Positions 46,665-58,154 of a stretch of 64,000 nt of DNA are shown here, in pieces (position 1 is the stretch's first letter; every line of letters begins with the position of its first letter). This stretch comes from Syngnathus acus (taxonomy: Eukaryota > Chordata > Actinopteri > Syngnathiformes > Syngnathidae), in contig NC_051094.1 in assembly GCF_901709675.1 (NCBI RefSeq), positions 11,528,501 through 11,592,500 on the forward strand, read 5' to 3'. Under the pieces are notes generated by a model. That model was not told where the DNA came from. It saw only the letters and a list, made by a program, of their open reading frames with translations, and did not search any database. Made by a program: the position numbers and the translations under genes.

Positions 46665-47056
46665 AATATGTTTTAAGAGCATGTTATTGAATACAACAAA
46701 TATATTATAAATATGCATCAAATGTGATACTATGTAGGGTTGTTTATTCTTACACGTTATTCCACCAAGGGGAAACCTGAGAGGGCTAAGGAGGTGCTGC
46801 TGCACCTGGAAGAGGCGACTCTTTCATTTACAGTCACGGTGAGGATCACTCACTGACGGACTTAGACACCTGCTACTGGGAAATATGTTCTCCATCAGTG
46901 AGCTTTGGACCATATCTGGCCAGGAGCACTGGGAGATCATTGTTCTCTCGCTGCAATGACAGCCAAGGTAGCCAAGGTACTACCCTGTAGTAGAAAATAT
47001 TTTAGTCATTTGGTATTTATAACATATATGTACTAGTAATTCAATCTGTAGTTCAT

Positions 47057-47058
47057 TT

Positions 47059-47096
<38 letters not shown>

Positions 47097-47110
47097 TGCA
47101 TTATATATAC

Positions 47111-47182
<72 letters not shown>

Positions 47183-47183
47183 T
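47057..47183. repeat. (TA)n tract passing into (TG)n
   Basis: Long alternating TA sequence with a few interruptions, ending in GTGTGTGTGT. It is potentially cruciform-forming. Confidence 0.96.
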
Positions 47184-47897
47184 CATAATAGCAACGTTGC
47201 ACAAATGTGACTTTTGACATGGTTCATGCACAAAAATGTTTATAACAATTTATTGATTTATTGACAATGAACAAAGAACTTTCTCATTGAAGCGTCGGCA
47301 TACAATGCATAAATTCATAAAATGGTGGTGCTATAGACTCAGGCTTATCATTAAACAGTGGAGCTCCTTATTCGTTGAGTTTGACACATGATATGTGCTC
47401 TTTCCATCTCTACTCTCCCATACACTCATATGTAGGGGCAGTGAGTTTCAGGATTTTGCAATGTCATCTGGGATTAAAAAGAAACAGAACATCAGAGCCC
47501 TAGTCCACACCACCTGGAGCCCCCTTGTGATACCTGCAGTTGCACCACCCAAAAGGAACCCCATTAAATCCTGCTCAAGCAGACCACATAGGGCTACCAA
47601 GGCCCCGTTTGAGAAAAGATTACAAGTGCAACAGGAAAGCCTTTGATAAAGAATTTGTTTGAGATGTTATCAATGGCATCATCATTACTCCCAATCAGAC
47701 AATCTCTAATGACGAAACTTTGACTGCAGCCTTCAACTATACATCAAGAGAAGGGAAATTCAGAGAAGAGCATAGAAGAGGGACTTGTTTCGAGGAAGCA
47801 CGTGCGGTGACAAAGCCATTCTTTCTTTGGGTTGATCATCCACCTGCACATGATTAGGTCAGAAATTCACTTGTGATGCCAACTTGTCATTCACATT

Positions 47898-47899
<2 letters not shown>

Positions 47900-47981
<82 letters not shown>
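47900..47981. repeat. (AC)n microsatellite
   Basis: About 41 perfect AC units. Confidence 0.98.
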
Positions 47982-47983
<2 letters not shown>

Positions 47984-48582
47984 GCACATATTCATTTTTT
48001 TCCCCAGGATTCACTTGTTTACTTTCTGAGAGTACATTTCAGAAAAAGTCATAGAGTATTTCAAAAATTATATACAGATGCTGACTAGAATATGTATGTG
48101 CGTCAAAAGCTCAAGTGGTGAATTACATTTCCATTGCATAAGAGCATCCCAAGTAACACTTTGGGGCTTGTTTAATACCTGATTTGTTCATTGTTATTGT
48201 GTTATCTTGCTTTTGACAATACTACGCAACCTTCTTGGCTACTTGTAATATGAGGTCATTTGTTAGTTCTGAACATTAGCAAAAACAATCAAGAGTGGAT
48301 AAGAGCTAATTTTCACTCATTGCTTTTGAATGGGATATTCTGATTCCAACTTTCACAGTGTAGTTAATTTAAGAGTTACTTTACCTGTCTTTATGCTTCC
48401 TTTGAATTTGCACATAAAAGCTCGACCTTGTGCCAGAATTTGCACATTGTTTCCGCTTACAGTTCACTTTGCATATTAGTGTAACTCCTTGTGGTTTTGG
48501 AAACCAAATCACGTTACTGATGAGTTTGCCAACATTTTTAGGTGATTTTTGGGGCGTGTTTCATCTTCATTCTCTTTTTACA

Positions 48583-48705
48583 GGGGGGCGTGGCACTCCA
48601 GGCGACATCCAGGCTATCTGCTTCTTACTGATCACAGTTGTATCAGCCTGGTCTGGACAGGTCTTGATCCAAAATCCTGAGTCTGCCCTGTCCGAGACTG
48701 GGGAA
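48583..48705 (-). repeat. unclassified dispersed repeat, copy B
   Basis: Read on the minus strand it parallels 28420-28560: AGTCTCGGACAGGGCAGACT, GGATCAAGACCTG, AGACCAGGC, then ATGTCGCCTGGAGTGCCA. Orientation is opposite to copy A. Confidence 0.6.
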
Positions 48706-48744
48706 AAATGCCACTGAATCTCTCATTTTAAATTGGATGCTTCC

Positions 48745-49837
48745 AACTTGTTACAAAAAAACTGGGACAGTGGCAACAAACAACTGTGAAGGATGAGGGG
48801 AAACCACCAGTTTTGAAGCGTCTACAGACAAACAATTTAATTGGAAACAGATGAGTGTCGTGATTGTGTATAAAATGAGCATCCCCGAAAGGCTCAGCTC
48901 TTCACATGCAAGGACAGGGTGAGGTTCTTCACTTTGTGAACAACTGTGTAAGCAAATAGTCCAACAGTTTCAAATTAACATTTCTCAAAATACAATTGCA
49001 AGTTATTTATGGCTCTTCATGTATGTCGAAAGGCAAAAATACAATGGCTATGACTTTTAATCCTTCAGGCAGCACTGCATTAAAAAACAGCGTAATTAAT
49101 AAAGGATATTGACATTGGCTTGGAACGCTTCAGGAAACCACTATTAGTTAACACAGCCCGTTGCTACATCTTTAAATGCAAGTAAAAATACTAGCATGCA
49201 AAAGTAATGACCGACACCCCAAAAAGCTGCCAGCTTCTTTGAGTATGACCTAATCTGGGATCAACTGACGGAAAATGGAAAATTGTTCTAAGGTCTGATC
49301 AGCTCATATTTTAAATTGTTTTTGGAAATCATGAGATCGTGTCCTTCAGGCTACATCGGAAAAGGACCATCTGGATTGTTGTCTATGCAAAGCTCAAAAG
49401 GCAGAATCTGTGATGGTATTGAGGTGTGTTAGTGCCAATGGCAACATTTTTTAGCAAATTTTTTTTTTTTAGGGTGATCCTTGCTTATTTCTACAAGACA
49501 ATCCCAAGCAACATTCTGCACACGTTACAACAGCATGACTGAGTACTAGACTAGCCTGTCTGAAGTCCAGACCTGTCTCCCATTGAAGGTACGACAACGG
49601 AGACCCGAGAGCGACTGAAGAGGTACATCAAGCACAAATGGGAAAGTATTCCACCGACAAAGCTTCAGTGAAGATTTACAAAATAAAAAAAATGACAATC
49701 AGTTTGAAGGTTACATAGCTGGTCTTTGTAGTGCATTCATTTGAATATAATTCGAAAAGGATTTGCAAATCATTGTATTCTGTTTTTATTCATGTTTTAT
49801 AAAATGACTCATTTTCATTGGAATTAGGGTTGGTAGA
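48745..49837 (+). pseudogene. Tc1/mariner-superfamily transposase relic
   Basis: The stretch follows a known fish Tc1/mariner element throughout: AGCATCCCCGAAAGGCTCAG, GTCCAACAGTTTCAAATTAA, TTCAGGCAGCACTGCATTAA, TTTCAAATTGTTTTTGGAAA-like sequence, then the catalytic region. There one frame reads QDNPKQHSAHVTTA (Asp codon at 49497-49499) and SPDLSPIE (49564-49587), the D...E parts of the DDE triad. Stops, frameshifts and internal deletions (including one just after the SPDLSPIE Glu) destroy the ORF. The right end reads GCAAATCATTGTATTCTGTT and ends near TTGGAATTAGGGTTG. The element is dead; the left terminus is not clear. Confidence 0.8.
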
Positions 49838-49928
49838 TAAGACAAGTAACTCAATTTCACATTTCATAATGGCATGGTAAAATGTACTTATGCAATTTTT
49901 TAACTTTATTTAGAGCACAACTGTAAAT

Positions 49929-50050
49929 ATCCGTCCATCCATCCATCCGTCCGTCCGTCCGTCCGTCCATCCATCCATCCATCCATCCATCCATCCATCC
50001 ATCCATCCATCCATCCATCCATCCATCCATCCATCCATCCATCCATCCAG
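49929..50050. repeat. (ATCC)n microsatellite
   Basis: About 30 units, with a GTCC-variant block near the left end. It lies about 90 bases after the Tc1/mariner relic. Confidence 0.97.
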
Positions 50051-50359
50051 TTGGAAAATTACACTTTCGCTAAATGTGATGAATTAAATCCACTTTATCC
50101 TAGCGGAATACATTTCCAATCAATTTACAACCAAATTGTCATGATGACTATCATATAAAGCTAAAACAGAAAATGATTGTGTTTTTGACAGTTTGCCACA
50201 GCATTCCTCAACCTCAATAACTCAAACTGTTCAATTAGCGTACAATGGGATAGCCGAACTTCTCTTACAGCTAAAGGTCACTTTATATTAGATCGGTTAC
50301 ATGAGCGACTGACCTGACAATAGATTCGGGAGTTTGTTACAATTTAGTCTCTGGCGCCC

Positions 50360-50405
50360 CTTTGTGGCATTTCTACAGAAGACTTTGTGGCATTTCTGCA
50401 GAAGA
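50360..50405. repeat. 23-bp tandem duplication
   Basis: CTTTGTGGCATTTCTACAGA plus AGA (50360-50382) is repeated with one change at 50383-50405. Confidence 0.85.
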
Positions 50406-50949
50406 CTAAAGTGTCATTTCTTTCCATGTCGCCCACATTTATCTACCTATCTGCAGGTATATAACATACTTTAATAGTGTTCAAAGATGACTTCTCTTTA
50501 ACACGCAGAGACGCTCCCATTTTAAATGATCTTGTATAATGTATTGCATTTTTAACTTAAACGTTATTAAATGTACAAAATACAATTAATAAAGCTTTGA
50601 AGGCAAGAGATATTGCAGATGAACACGGTCAATTGTAAATATAGCAATAGCTGAAATTATACTTTGGCTGTCGCGGGTACATGATATAGTACATATGCAT
50701 ATCAACGTGAGCTTTGTTCATGTTTGATATGCATGCACAAATACCAATGTACTTTTCACTGTCGCTTTGTCACTAAATCAGCACCAGAAGTGTGGTACTA
50801 GTACACACCATGACACGATTTCACACAACGCACCTTGAGATTGCGCAATGAAAGATGGACTATACATTATGTATTGCACGCCACGGTTGCAGTGAATAAG
50901 ATTAAGAACATTCGCATGGTCACTTTGTGGGTTGAGAACAAACTGGATC

Positions 50950-51480
50950 CCGCCACGTCTTTATTTATAATGGTGCGTATGTATGACTTGCATAATGTGT
51001 CGGGAATATGTCGCTATACATTGCACCGGCGTAAGCAAGGGAGGGGCTGCTGCAAAACTCGCCGATAGAATGAATGCAAAGAGCCAAAAGAACACTTCCT
51101 GTTGATGCAAAAATTGCAGCAGCAACTGTCTGACACATCTGGACTGGAGAGGGGGGGAGGCCTGGCTGTGGCTGTTAGCGAACTGGAGGGGAATGGACAA
51201 CGTTTAATGGCAATCTGCAGCACGGTGAGTCTGAGTCTGCTTGTTTGAATTGAGTCTTAGACTGGTGGCGGCGTGCCGCGGTTTGTCATGCCAACGTGTG
51301 TTCTGTCTTACTTTGCTAATGGTGGAATGTGGTGCCAGCGATCGCATGCTAGCGCATGCTAGCGCTAGCCACCGCCGTTGGCTACCATGGGTTTATCGCT
51401 AAATTGCCTGGTGAGCTAGCTAGCCGTATAGCCACCTTATATGACAGCCGACATGGTGCCTCTGCGCGATCACGTCTGTG
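50950..51480 (+). promoter_or_regulatory. zbtb34: zbtb34 promoter/CpG-richer 5' region
   Basis: CpG content rises sharply compared with the flanks, especially 51255-51290 and 51335-51480. The candidate first exon (donor at 51225) sits within it. An ETS-like ACTTCCTG occurs at 51094-51101. No clear TATA box was seen. The transcription start is not determined from sequence; it probably lies near 51000-51070. Confidence 0.5.
51105..51224 (+). other. zbtb34: zbtb34 candidate first exon with possible N-terminal extension
   Basis: The exon ends at AGCACG|GTGAGT (donor at 51225), a strong splice donor. Its frame starting at ATG 51105 is open for 40 codons (starting MQKLQQQLSDTSGLERGG, ending LMAICST) and joins in phase 0 to the acceptor at 56112, giving VVDKLEKHIQE and then the usual Met. 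A second in-frame ATG is at 51207. An in-frame stop at 51066-51068 bounds the extension. Both upstream ATGs have weak contexts (T at -3), so the exon may instead be 5' UTR. No transcript evidence is available. Confidence 0.5.
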
Positions 51481-53603
51481 CAAATGCATAAAAGATTGTC
51501 AATCTTGTGTGTAGTGTGTACAACGTGAACCGACTGTCAAACTATTTTGAGGTGCGTGTATTTAGTGAGGAGTGTATGAAGCTTCCCCGTTTTTGCCCAA
51601 AACGCTGGCTAAGTGTTAAGCTAGCTAATGGAGTTAGCATATGTTCGAATGCCGCCTGGTTGCGTTATGGCACGGCCCTATGAAGCGATGCACATACACT
51701 ATGTTAAAACAATTTAATGTAGCAGTGATTAAGACGGCTGATATTACTCAGTTGGAATTTGAGTTAGCGTTTGCTCCGTTAATGAAAAGACTTCCCATTT
51801 ATTTTTGCTACCCGCACATTAGGTTGTAATAAATGGTAATAAAAGTTTGACAGGGCATAAAATTGTTCCATTTTGGTTCGACAGTCGACGTCCCACGATT
51901 TCAAATGTTTAAACGATGGACTTGATATGACGATTTTTACAAAAACCTTAGCATGAAATTGTCAGTTTGTAATTCAAAACTGTCTGGGGCAGACCTATTG
52001 GGCAACCAGCCAGACATATTTTACATTGTAGTTATTACTTACTTTAAACGACATGCTTTTACGAGAAAAACAAAACACTAGGGTACCAGTAGTTATGTTT
52101 GTTCATGTTCTTGTACTCCTTATTCCAATGTTACGATCAAAGATCAAAGTCCAGCAAAGTCATTGGGTTATTCAGTACATCTGAGTTCATCCAGGCCACT
52201 AGACTAAGTGTTTCACCTATGTCCGATTTTGTGACGTTTTAGCTGCTTTGTTTTTCCTTTGACTATTGCATGAGAAGACTGGCATATCATTCTTATAATA
52301 GTTACTACTTTATAAGTATTAACATAAGAGTTCCCCCCAAAAATGACAGACTGCCAAATTACAAAGTCTGGTTAGAATAGCCGCTTCAATTTGAGTGCAA
52401 CACAATTTTGAAAATCAATGAGTTCTGCCAGCCAAATACAGTGTTTTGGTGTCAGAAAAAAATTGCCATTATGGAGAATACTTTTGTGGTATGGTCTGCA
52501 AAAAATCTCGTCAAATCTTGTCTTCACAATAGAGTAAAACAAGATATAGCCTAATTATTTGTCAACATAACTCTGTAAAGCTTCAAGCAATCATGCTGAA
52601 TTTGGATTTGGCTGAAACTTGGGGTGCACTTAAGGATCGAGTGTGAGTGACTATTGTATGTTTGGTGCTCCACTGTTCATTCTTCTTGATGCTATACATA
52701 CTGAAAGTTCTGAGACGCCCCCCCAACACATGCACATTCACACATGCGCATGCACAAATATAATTCTATCGTTACATTCTCACCATGCTTTTTTGCCGTT
52801 ATAGTGTGAAATTATTTGCATTAACGGTCCGTTCTCCAACATTAGAGCATATTTTGAAATTCTGGATGTCTGCTGAAAAAGAAATTGCCCTTGGTTTTCA
52901 GCAAATTTTGGATCGCAAACTGAGATGTCAGGGACAAAACACGACGTGCCGTTTTCCTTGTAAGTTTTCTTAATTGCTTCTCAAGCAAGCTTGCAACATT
53001 ATTGTAGGTCCCCAACTTGGTACCGGGCCGCACAGAGACAGACCCCTATTTTTTTATTTTTTAGCAGAGCGGCAGTCCCCCACAACTCCCCAGCCGATCG
53101 ATTACCTTCCGAAAGGCAAAATACCAAGTAGAGCTGGGTGACACGTTTCTTCGTATCGTTTGTGTGGCAGACTGTTGGGATACAATACAACAAACTAGTT
53201 GAATCATAACAAATAGCACCTAAGGGATGAAACGGAAAGCATGACAATGCTAATAAGTGTTTGCACAGCCTGTCCACATTAACATCAGCAGTTTAGCCGC
53301 TAATAATAGCCGGCAGCCACCAAACAAAAGCAGCAATTGATTGCGTCGTTGTTGGAACATGCACATTTAGCAATGAGTCGCAATAATGCGCCGCATGTAC
53401 GATCATTCCTTAAAAATAATCACCTGTACATTTTAAGGTTTGTCCCTTTAGACTGAGGAGCCCATTTTTTGTAGTTCACTGTCAATTTATGATCTACATT
53501 TGTTGTACTGTTGGGGAAAAACAACTTTAAATAATTGAAAGACAACAGAACCTTAATAAAATCTTAAATGACTCAATATTTGTCTGTTTGCAGTACCAAT
53601 GCT

Positions 53604-53850
53604 TTAAAATTCATCCATCCATTTTCCAAACCGCTTATCCTCACAAGGGCGGCGGCGGGGGTGCCGCAGCCTATCCCAAAAGTCTTTGGGCGGTAAGCAG
53701 GTTACACCCTGAACTGGTCGCTAGCCAATCGCAGGGCACATACAGACAAAGAATTTGCATTTGCACTCACACACAACAAAGCAGACTTTGACACCTATGG
53801 GCAATCACCCTACCATGCATTTTCTTGGAATGTAGGAGGAAACCAGAATA
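53604..53850 (+). repeat. dispersed fish repeat, copy 2 (5' part)
   Basis: TCATCCATCCATTTTCCAAA, CCGCTTATCCTCACAAGGG, TTACACCCTGAACTGGTCGC and CCAATCGCAGGGCACA match the order in copy 1. The copy breaks off after GTAGGAGGAAACCAGAATA. Confidence 0.8.
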
Positions 53851-54214
53851 TTTACTGTCTGTACTGTATTATTGTTGTTTGAACTGTCTTTGATGTGCAT
53901 CATTTTGTATGTAGCCACAGTTGTTTTAAAGTACTCTATAAATTCAGTGATTTATTGCCTTTTATTATTTTAGATGACACAGAATAGTCTGGCATTAAAT
54001 ATATTCTTTAGTGGTGACCATTTTGTCTTTAAAATTCCAAAACACGCCCATTTGATTGCTTGGACTTAAGCCAAGTTCCCAACAAATACTTGTTTGTGCA
54101 TTCATGGCAGATCCACTTCACTGCATCACATTCAACTTTTATGACGTTGCTGGAATTTCTAGCTTTGATGAAGCACCCTTAAAAGTGTCAATTTAAGAGT
54201 TCATTATTTTCCCA

Positions 54215-54500
54215 TCTTGTTTTGGGTGGGAGGCGGTGGGCTGAATTGGTCGCCAGCCAATCGTAGGGATAGCATTGCATATAGACTCACAGTCACAGCT
54301 AAGGACAATTTGGAGTGGACAATTGGCCGACCATGCATTTTTTGGCATGTGGGAGGAAATTGTAGCCTCTGGAGGAAACCCACGCAGGCACAGGGAGAAC
54401 ATGCAAACTCCACACAGGAAGACCGGAGTGGGAATCAAACCCTGCAGCTCTGAACTGTGAGGCGGACGTGCTAACCAGTGCGACACTGTGCCGCCTAACC
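54215..54500 (+). repeat. dispersed fish repeat, copy 3 (3' part)
   Basis: It starts near GGGAGGCGGTGGGCTGAATT and shares GAATTGGTCGCCAGCCAATC. It continues through CATGTGGGAGGAAATTG, GAAACCCACGCAGGCACAGG and GAACATGCAAACTCCACACA to the family's usual end, AACTGTGAGGCGGACGTGCT...GTGCCGCC. Confidence 0.8.
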
Positions 54501-55283
54501 ATAGCTATTTAAAGCTAATGTAGTAGGCTATAATGTTTCTTGTAACTGCATGGGAATGGTGTTCTATTAGTCACCTGACAGCTCAAGGCCAATCGTGTGG
54601 TTCTCAACATTCTTCATAATGTTCCCACCTTATTCCTACACCCCATGATCCTTTGCGTGAAATGACTTCCTGCAAATCTAGGGGAGGATGACATAAAAAT
54701 GTTACAGTCATGTCTAACTACATTCCGAACTCTGTCGCTTCAGATGTAAAGAATTTGAAAAGCTCTGAGCCATAGCAGTACCTACATAGTACATACTTAC
54801 GCCGTGCATAGAAAGCCACATGATAGCGTTAACTTTTCATCTCAATCTATGTGTCTGGGGTGTACTGTACGTTGTTCCTTTGTCAACCCTAAACAATGTT
54901 GCTGGACCCGTTCTGCATTAAGCCACCCGCACACTGAACAACCCGATCAAATGTTAGTTTGGCTACGATTGAAAATTCGAATTACAAGTGAATAGCTTTA
55001 TTATTACGGCCAATCAAAATGCCAGGAAATATCACATGATCTGTCTCAAGTAAAAAAAAATATTATAAATACTGAAAGGGGAGTTTGCAGTATTTAAGCC
55101 CATTTCTATAATGCTCAATTCTACAGCTGTTCATAATGACATGCAGTTATGAAATGGCATATGGAGAATGAATGATTATGATATGGAGGTATTGTCCAGC
55201 TTCAACAAAATAGCTGTACTGTAATGGGCCATTTTAGTTTTGTCAAAGTACAATCAATTAATCAAAAAGCGGTAATAAACATG

Positions 55284-55674
55284 TACCGTATTTTCCGCAC
55301 TATAAGGCGCACCGGATTATAAGGCGCACCTTCAATGAATGGCCCATTTTAAAACTTTGTCCATATATAAAGCACACCGGATTATAAGGCGCATAGAATA
55401 AATAACTCAACGTTGCTCAAACGTTAATGCAATCACAATATAGTAACACTCGAAATAGTGAAAACAATAACAATATATCAATAACTCAACGTTGCTCAAA
55501 CACTAATATCACACAACACAAAATAAACACGTAAAGCTTACTTTAATAAATTAGTCCTCATCCACGAATCCATATTGGTCCATATATAAGGCGCACCGGA
55601 TTATAAGGCGCACTGTCGGCTTTTGAGAAAATTGGAGCTTTTTAGGTGTGCCTTATAGTGCGGAAAATACGGTA
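55284..55674. mobile_element. MITE-like element with terminal inverted repeats
   Basis: The left end TACCGTATTTTCCGCACTAT continues AAGGCGCACC. The right end, reverse complemented, reads TACCGTATTTTCCGCACTAT then AAGGCACACC, an inverted repeat of about 30 bases with one mismatch. Subterminal copies of CACCGGATTATAAGGCGCA recur. A 22-base internal unit beginning AATAACTCAACGTTGCTC occurs at 55401-55422 and again at 55480-55501. There is no coding capacity. TA dinucleotides at both ends suggest a Tc1/mariner-type TA target site, but that is uncertain. This is a very common repeat type in fish. Confidence 0.8.
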
Positions 55675-56144
55675 GTACCTATTGAACAGGAATCTTGCTA
55701 ATTCCGTGTCACTTCCAAAAGGGCATCTTTTTTCTGGATTTTATTTGAGCATTGCATTTTTGCTCCATCTGTTTTGGGATCCCAAAAAATACACAAAAAG
55801 CCAAACAAAATCCAAGCAATGTTGTATGCAATCCACACACATCGTTTGTTTCTATTTTTTTCAATTTTCTTTGGGTAGGACTTTGGACGTGAATTCTTGG
55901 TTAAACTTCAGTACCGCTTCACAGGAATTTAGAGTCTTCTTTTTTTCTGAGAAAAAAAAATACTTTGTTAATCACTGCATAAAGTAAACCTTTCATTTCT
56001 AAATGTTTTTTAATCATATGAATTAAACATGATTTGAATTAGACACAGTCAAATGAACAACCCTTTTGTGTGTCTTCACAAACGTTTGTGTTTTATTTGT
56101 TTCCCCCTCAGGTGGTTGACAAACTGGAGAAGCATATTCAAGAA

Positions 56145-57668
56145 ATGGACGACGGCAGCTACATCGAGTTTGATGTGCCGGAGTTCAGCAACACTGTCCT
56201 GACCCAGCTCAATGAGTTGCGACTACAGGGCAAGTTATGTGACATCATTGTCCACATTCAGGGTCAGCCATTCCGCGCCCACAAGGCCGTTCTGGCAGCA
56301 AGCTCACCCTACTTTCGAGACCACTCAGCTCTCAGCACCATGAGTGGCCTTTCGATCTCGGTCATCAAAAGCCCCGAGGTGTTTGAGCAGCTTCTAGCAT
56401 TCTGCTACACTGGCCATATGTCCCTGCAGCTCAAGGACATTATCAGTTTCCTCACTGCTGCCAGCTTTCTGCAGATGCAGGTCATCATTGACAAGTGTAC
56501 GCAGATCCTCGAGAGCATCCACTCCAAAATAAGCCTCCCAGTTAGTAGCCCAGAGAAGGACGATTCGCAGACAAGTCGCAATGGGGTCAACGACAGCAAC
56601 CTCTTTGTCAACCCCACGCAGATCTCCCCCCCTTACTACTCCCGTCAGAGTCATGCAGGAAACGAAGCACGCTTGGACCTTGGAGGAAAAGGCCTGAGTC
56701 GTGGGCGACTGCAGCAAGAGGAAGGCCAATCGGATCGTGGCAGCACCGACAGTGTGTCGGAGCATGATGCACCCATGGAAGGAGAAATGGAGCAAGTGGA
56801 ACTTATTGGTAAAGACGGCCAAGTCACAGACGTGCATGTGAAAGTAGAGAAAACTGAGAGGCCTACCTACTCCGATAGTTCCTCAGCTGGCGATGATGGC
56901 TACCACACGGAGTTGGTGGATGGAGAGCAAGTTCTGGCTGTTAGTGTGGGGTCTTACGGTCCTGTTATCCAGTCGGCTGCCTATTCCTACTCAGGGCTCT
57001 CTTCCCCGTGCTTTGTTAACCTCAGCAGCTCCAGCCCGTCCCGTTCCATCCTCAGCGGCTTCAGAGGTGGAAGAGCCAGAGCAAAGCGCCCACTGGGCAT
57101 CCCAGCAGCGGTACTGAGTCACATCAAACAAGGTGCAGATGACAGCGAACCCGCTGTGGGACCCACAATGTTGGAGAACGACGTGCGAGAGCGCAGTCTG
57201 AGGAGTCAGTGGTACCCATACAACGAAAGACTCATTTGCGTCTACTGCGGTAAGACCTTCAATCAGAAAGGGAGCCTCGACCGTCACATGCGCCTGCATA
57301 TGGGCATCACCCCGTTTGTTTGTAAGTTCTGTGGCAAGAAGTACACAAGGAAAGACCAACTGGAGTACCACATCCGCGGCCACACGGACAACAAGCCGTT
57401 CCACTGCCAGATCTGTGGAAAATGCTTCCCGTTTCAGGGCACCCTTAACCAGCACCTGAGGAAGAAGCACATGGGAGCGTCCGAGGGCAGCAATCATATG
57501 GACTCTCCTGAGAGGACGGAGGGAAGCTCGGGTCAGAAGGACCAGAATGACACCGCTGAGGGGATAGCCTATGAGGCGCAATATGCAGAAGAGGCACCAG
57601 CCAGTGAAATGGAGGAGAGTTCCAAATGCAGTCCAGAAGAGGCTCAGGCATCCAGATGCGATTATTAG
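56145..57668 (+). CDS. zbtb34: BTB/POZ and C2H2 zinc-finger protein Zbtb34
   Basis: A 507-residue protein starting MDDGSYIEFDVPEFSNTVL. The BTB/POZ domain occupies about residues 20-127 (KLCDIIVHIQGQPFRAHKAV, SFLTAASFLQMQ). A Ser/acidic linker follows. Three C2H2 fingers start at C365, C393 and C421 (CVYCGKTF...H381-x3-H385; CKFC...H409-x3-H413; CQIC...H437-x4-H442), then an acidic tail. Finger and BTB sequences match vertebrate ZBTB34 (human about 500 residues) rather than ZBTB43. It is a nuclear, probably dimeric DNA-binding regulator; targets are poorly known. I chose the ATG at 56145 because its context is strong (G at -3, G at +4) and it matches the family start. The frame is also open upstream to the splice acceptor at 56111. 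The coding part is a single exon. Confidence 0.95.
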   Translation: MDDGSYIEFDVPEFSNTVLTQLNELRLQGKLCDIIVHIQGQPFRAHKAVLAASSPYFRDHSALSTMSGLSISVIKSPEVFEQLLAFCYTGHMSLQLKDIISFLTAASFLQMQVIIDKCTQILESIHSKISLPVSSPEKDDSQTSRNGVNDSNLFVNPTQISPPYYSRQSHAGNEARLDLGGKGLSRGRLQQEEGQSDRGSTDSVSEHDAPMEGEMEQVELIGKDGQVTDVHVKVEKTERPTYSDSSSAGDDGYHTELVDGEQVLAVSVGSYGPVIQSAAYSYSGLSSPCFVNLSSSSPSRSILSGFRGGRARAKRPLGIPAAVLSHIKQGADDSEPAVGPTMLENDVRERSLRSQWYPYNERLICVYCGKTFNQKGSLDRHMRLHMGITPFVCKFCGKKYTRKDQLEYHIRGHTDNKPFHCQICGKCFPFQGTLNQHLRKKHMGASEGSNHMDSPERTEGSSGQKDQNDTAEGIAYEAQYAEEAPASEMEESSKCSPEEAQASRCDY

Positions 57669-58120
57669 GTTCTGCTTCAGGTTCAAGAAGCTTTAAGAAA
57701 TGTTTATTTCAAATCATGTTACGGATTTTTCAGCTCCCTCTTCTATGGACGTATCTTTCTTTAAGGGGTGCTACCAATTTTGTGAACGCTGGGTGTCAAA
57801 TGCAGAGCAAAGCGAGTTACTTCGGGAGCTACATCTTACTATTTTTGCTGAGATCCCATTTATCTACCCCCCCCCCCCCCCCCAACACCACCGCCCCCCT
57901 CCCCATCTCCCTTCCCACACAGATGATTTCTCATTATATCTTTCCATGTTTTTAGAAACATATTTACAGAGTTATATAGGCATGTTGCAATAATTGAAAA
58001 TGTGAAAGCTCTGGTAAGATGCTTGTCATATCACCTTTTTACCTGACCTGTTTTTGCACATACGGCCACAAGAGGTCACTCACTCACGCACTCACTAGGA
58101 ATGATCCTTTCTTTTCCTCT

Positions 58121-58154
<34 letters not shown>

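Larger units (their letters stand above)
51225..56111 (+). other. zbtb34: zbtb34 first intron
   Basis: 4.9 kb, inferred from the strong donor at 51225 and the polypyrimidine acceptor TTTCCCCCTCAG ending at 56111. It contains two dispersed-repeat copies and a terminal-inverted-repeat element, listed separately. 51.5-53.5 kb is unique-looking AT-rich DNA with no exon seen. Confidence 0.55.

Noticed and set aside
49929-50050. Regular tandem units resembling a CRISPR array
   Set aside because: Four-base units without unique spacers, in a vertebrate genome; a plain microsatellite.
56070-56144. ATG at 56070 as the zbtb34 start
   Set aside because: It lies upstream of a strong polypyrimidine acceptor ending at 56111, so it is probably intronic. 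The strong-context, family-matching ATG is at 56145.
56394-57686. Long minus-strand ORFs (147 and 231 codons) under zbtb34
   Set aside because: They are antisense shadows of the conserved BTB and zinc-finger coding exon.
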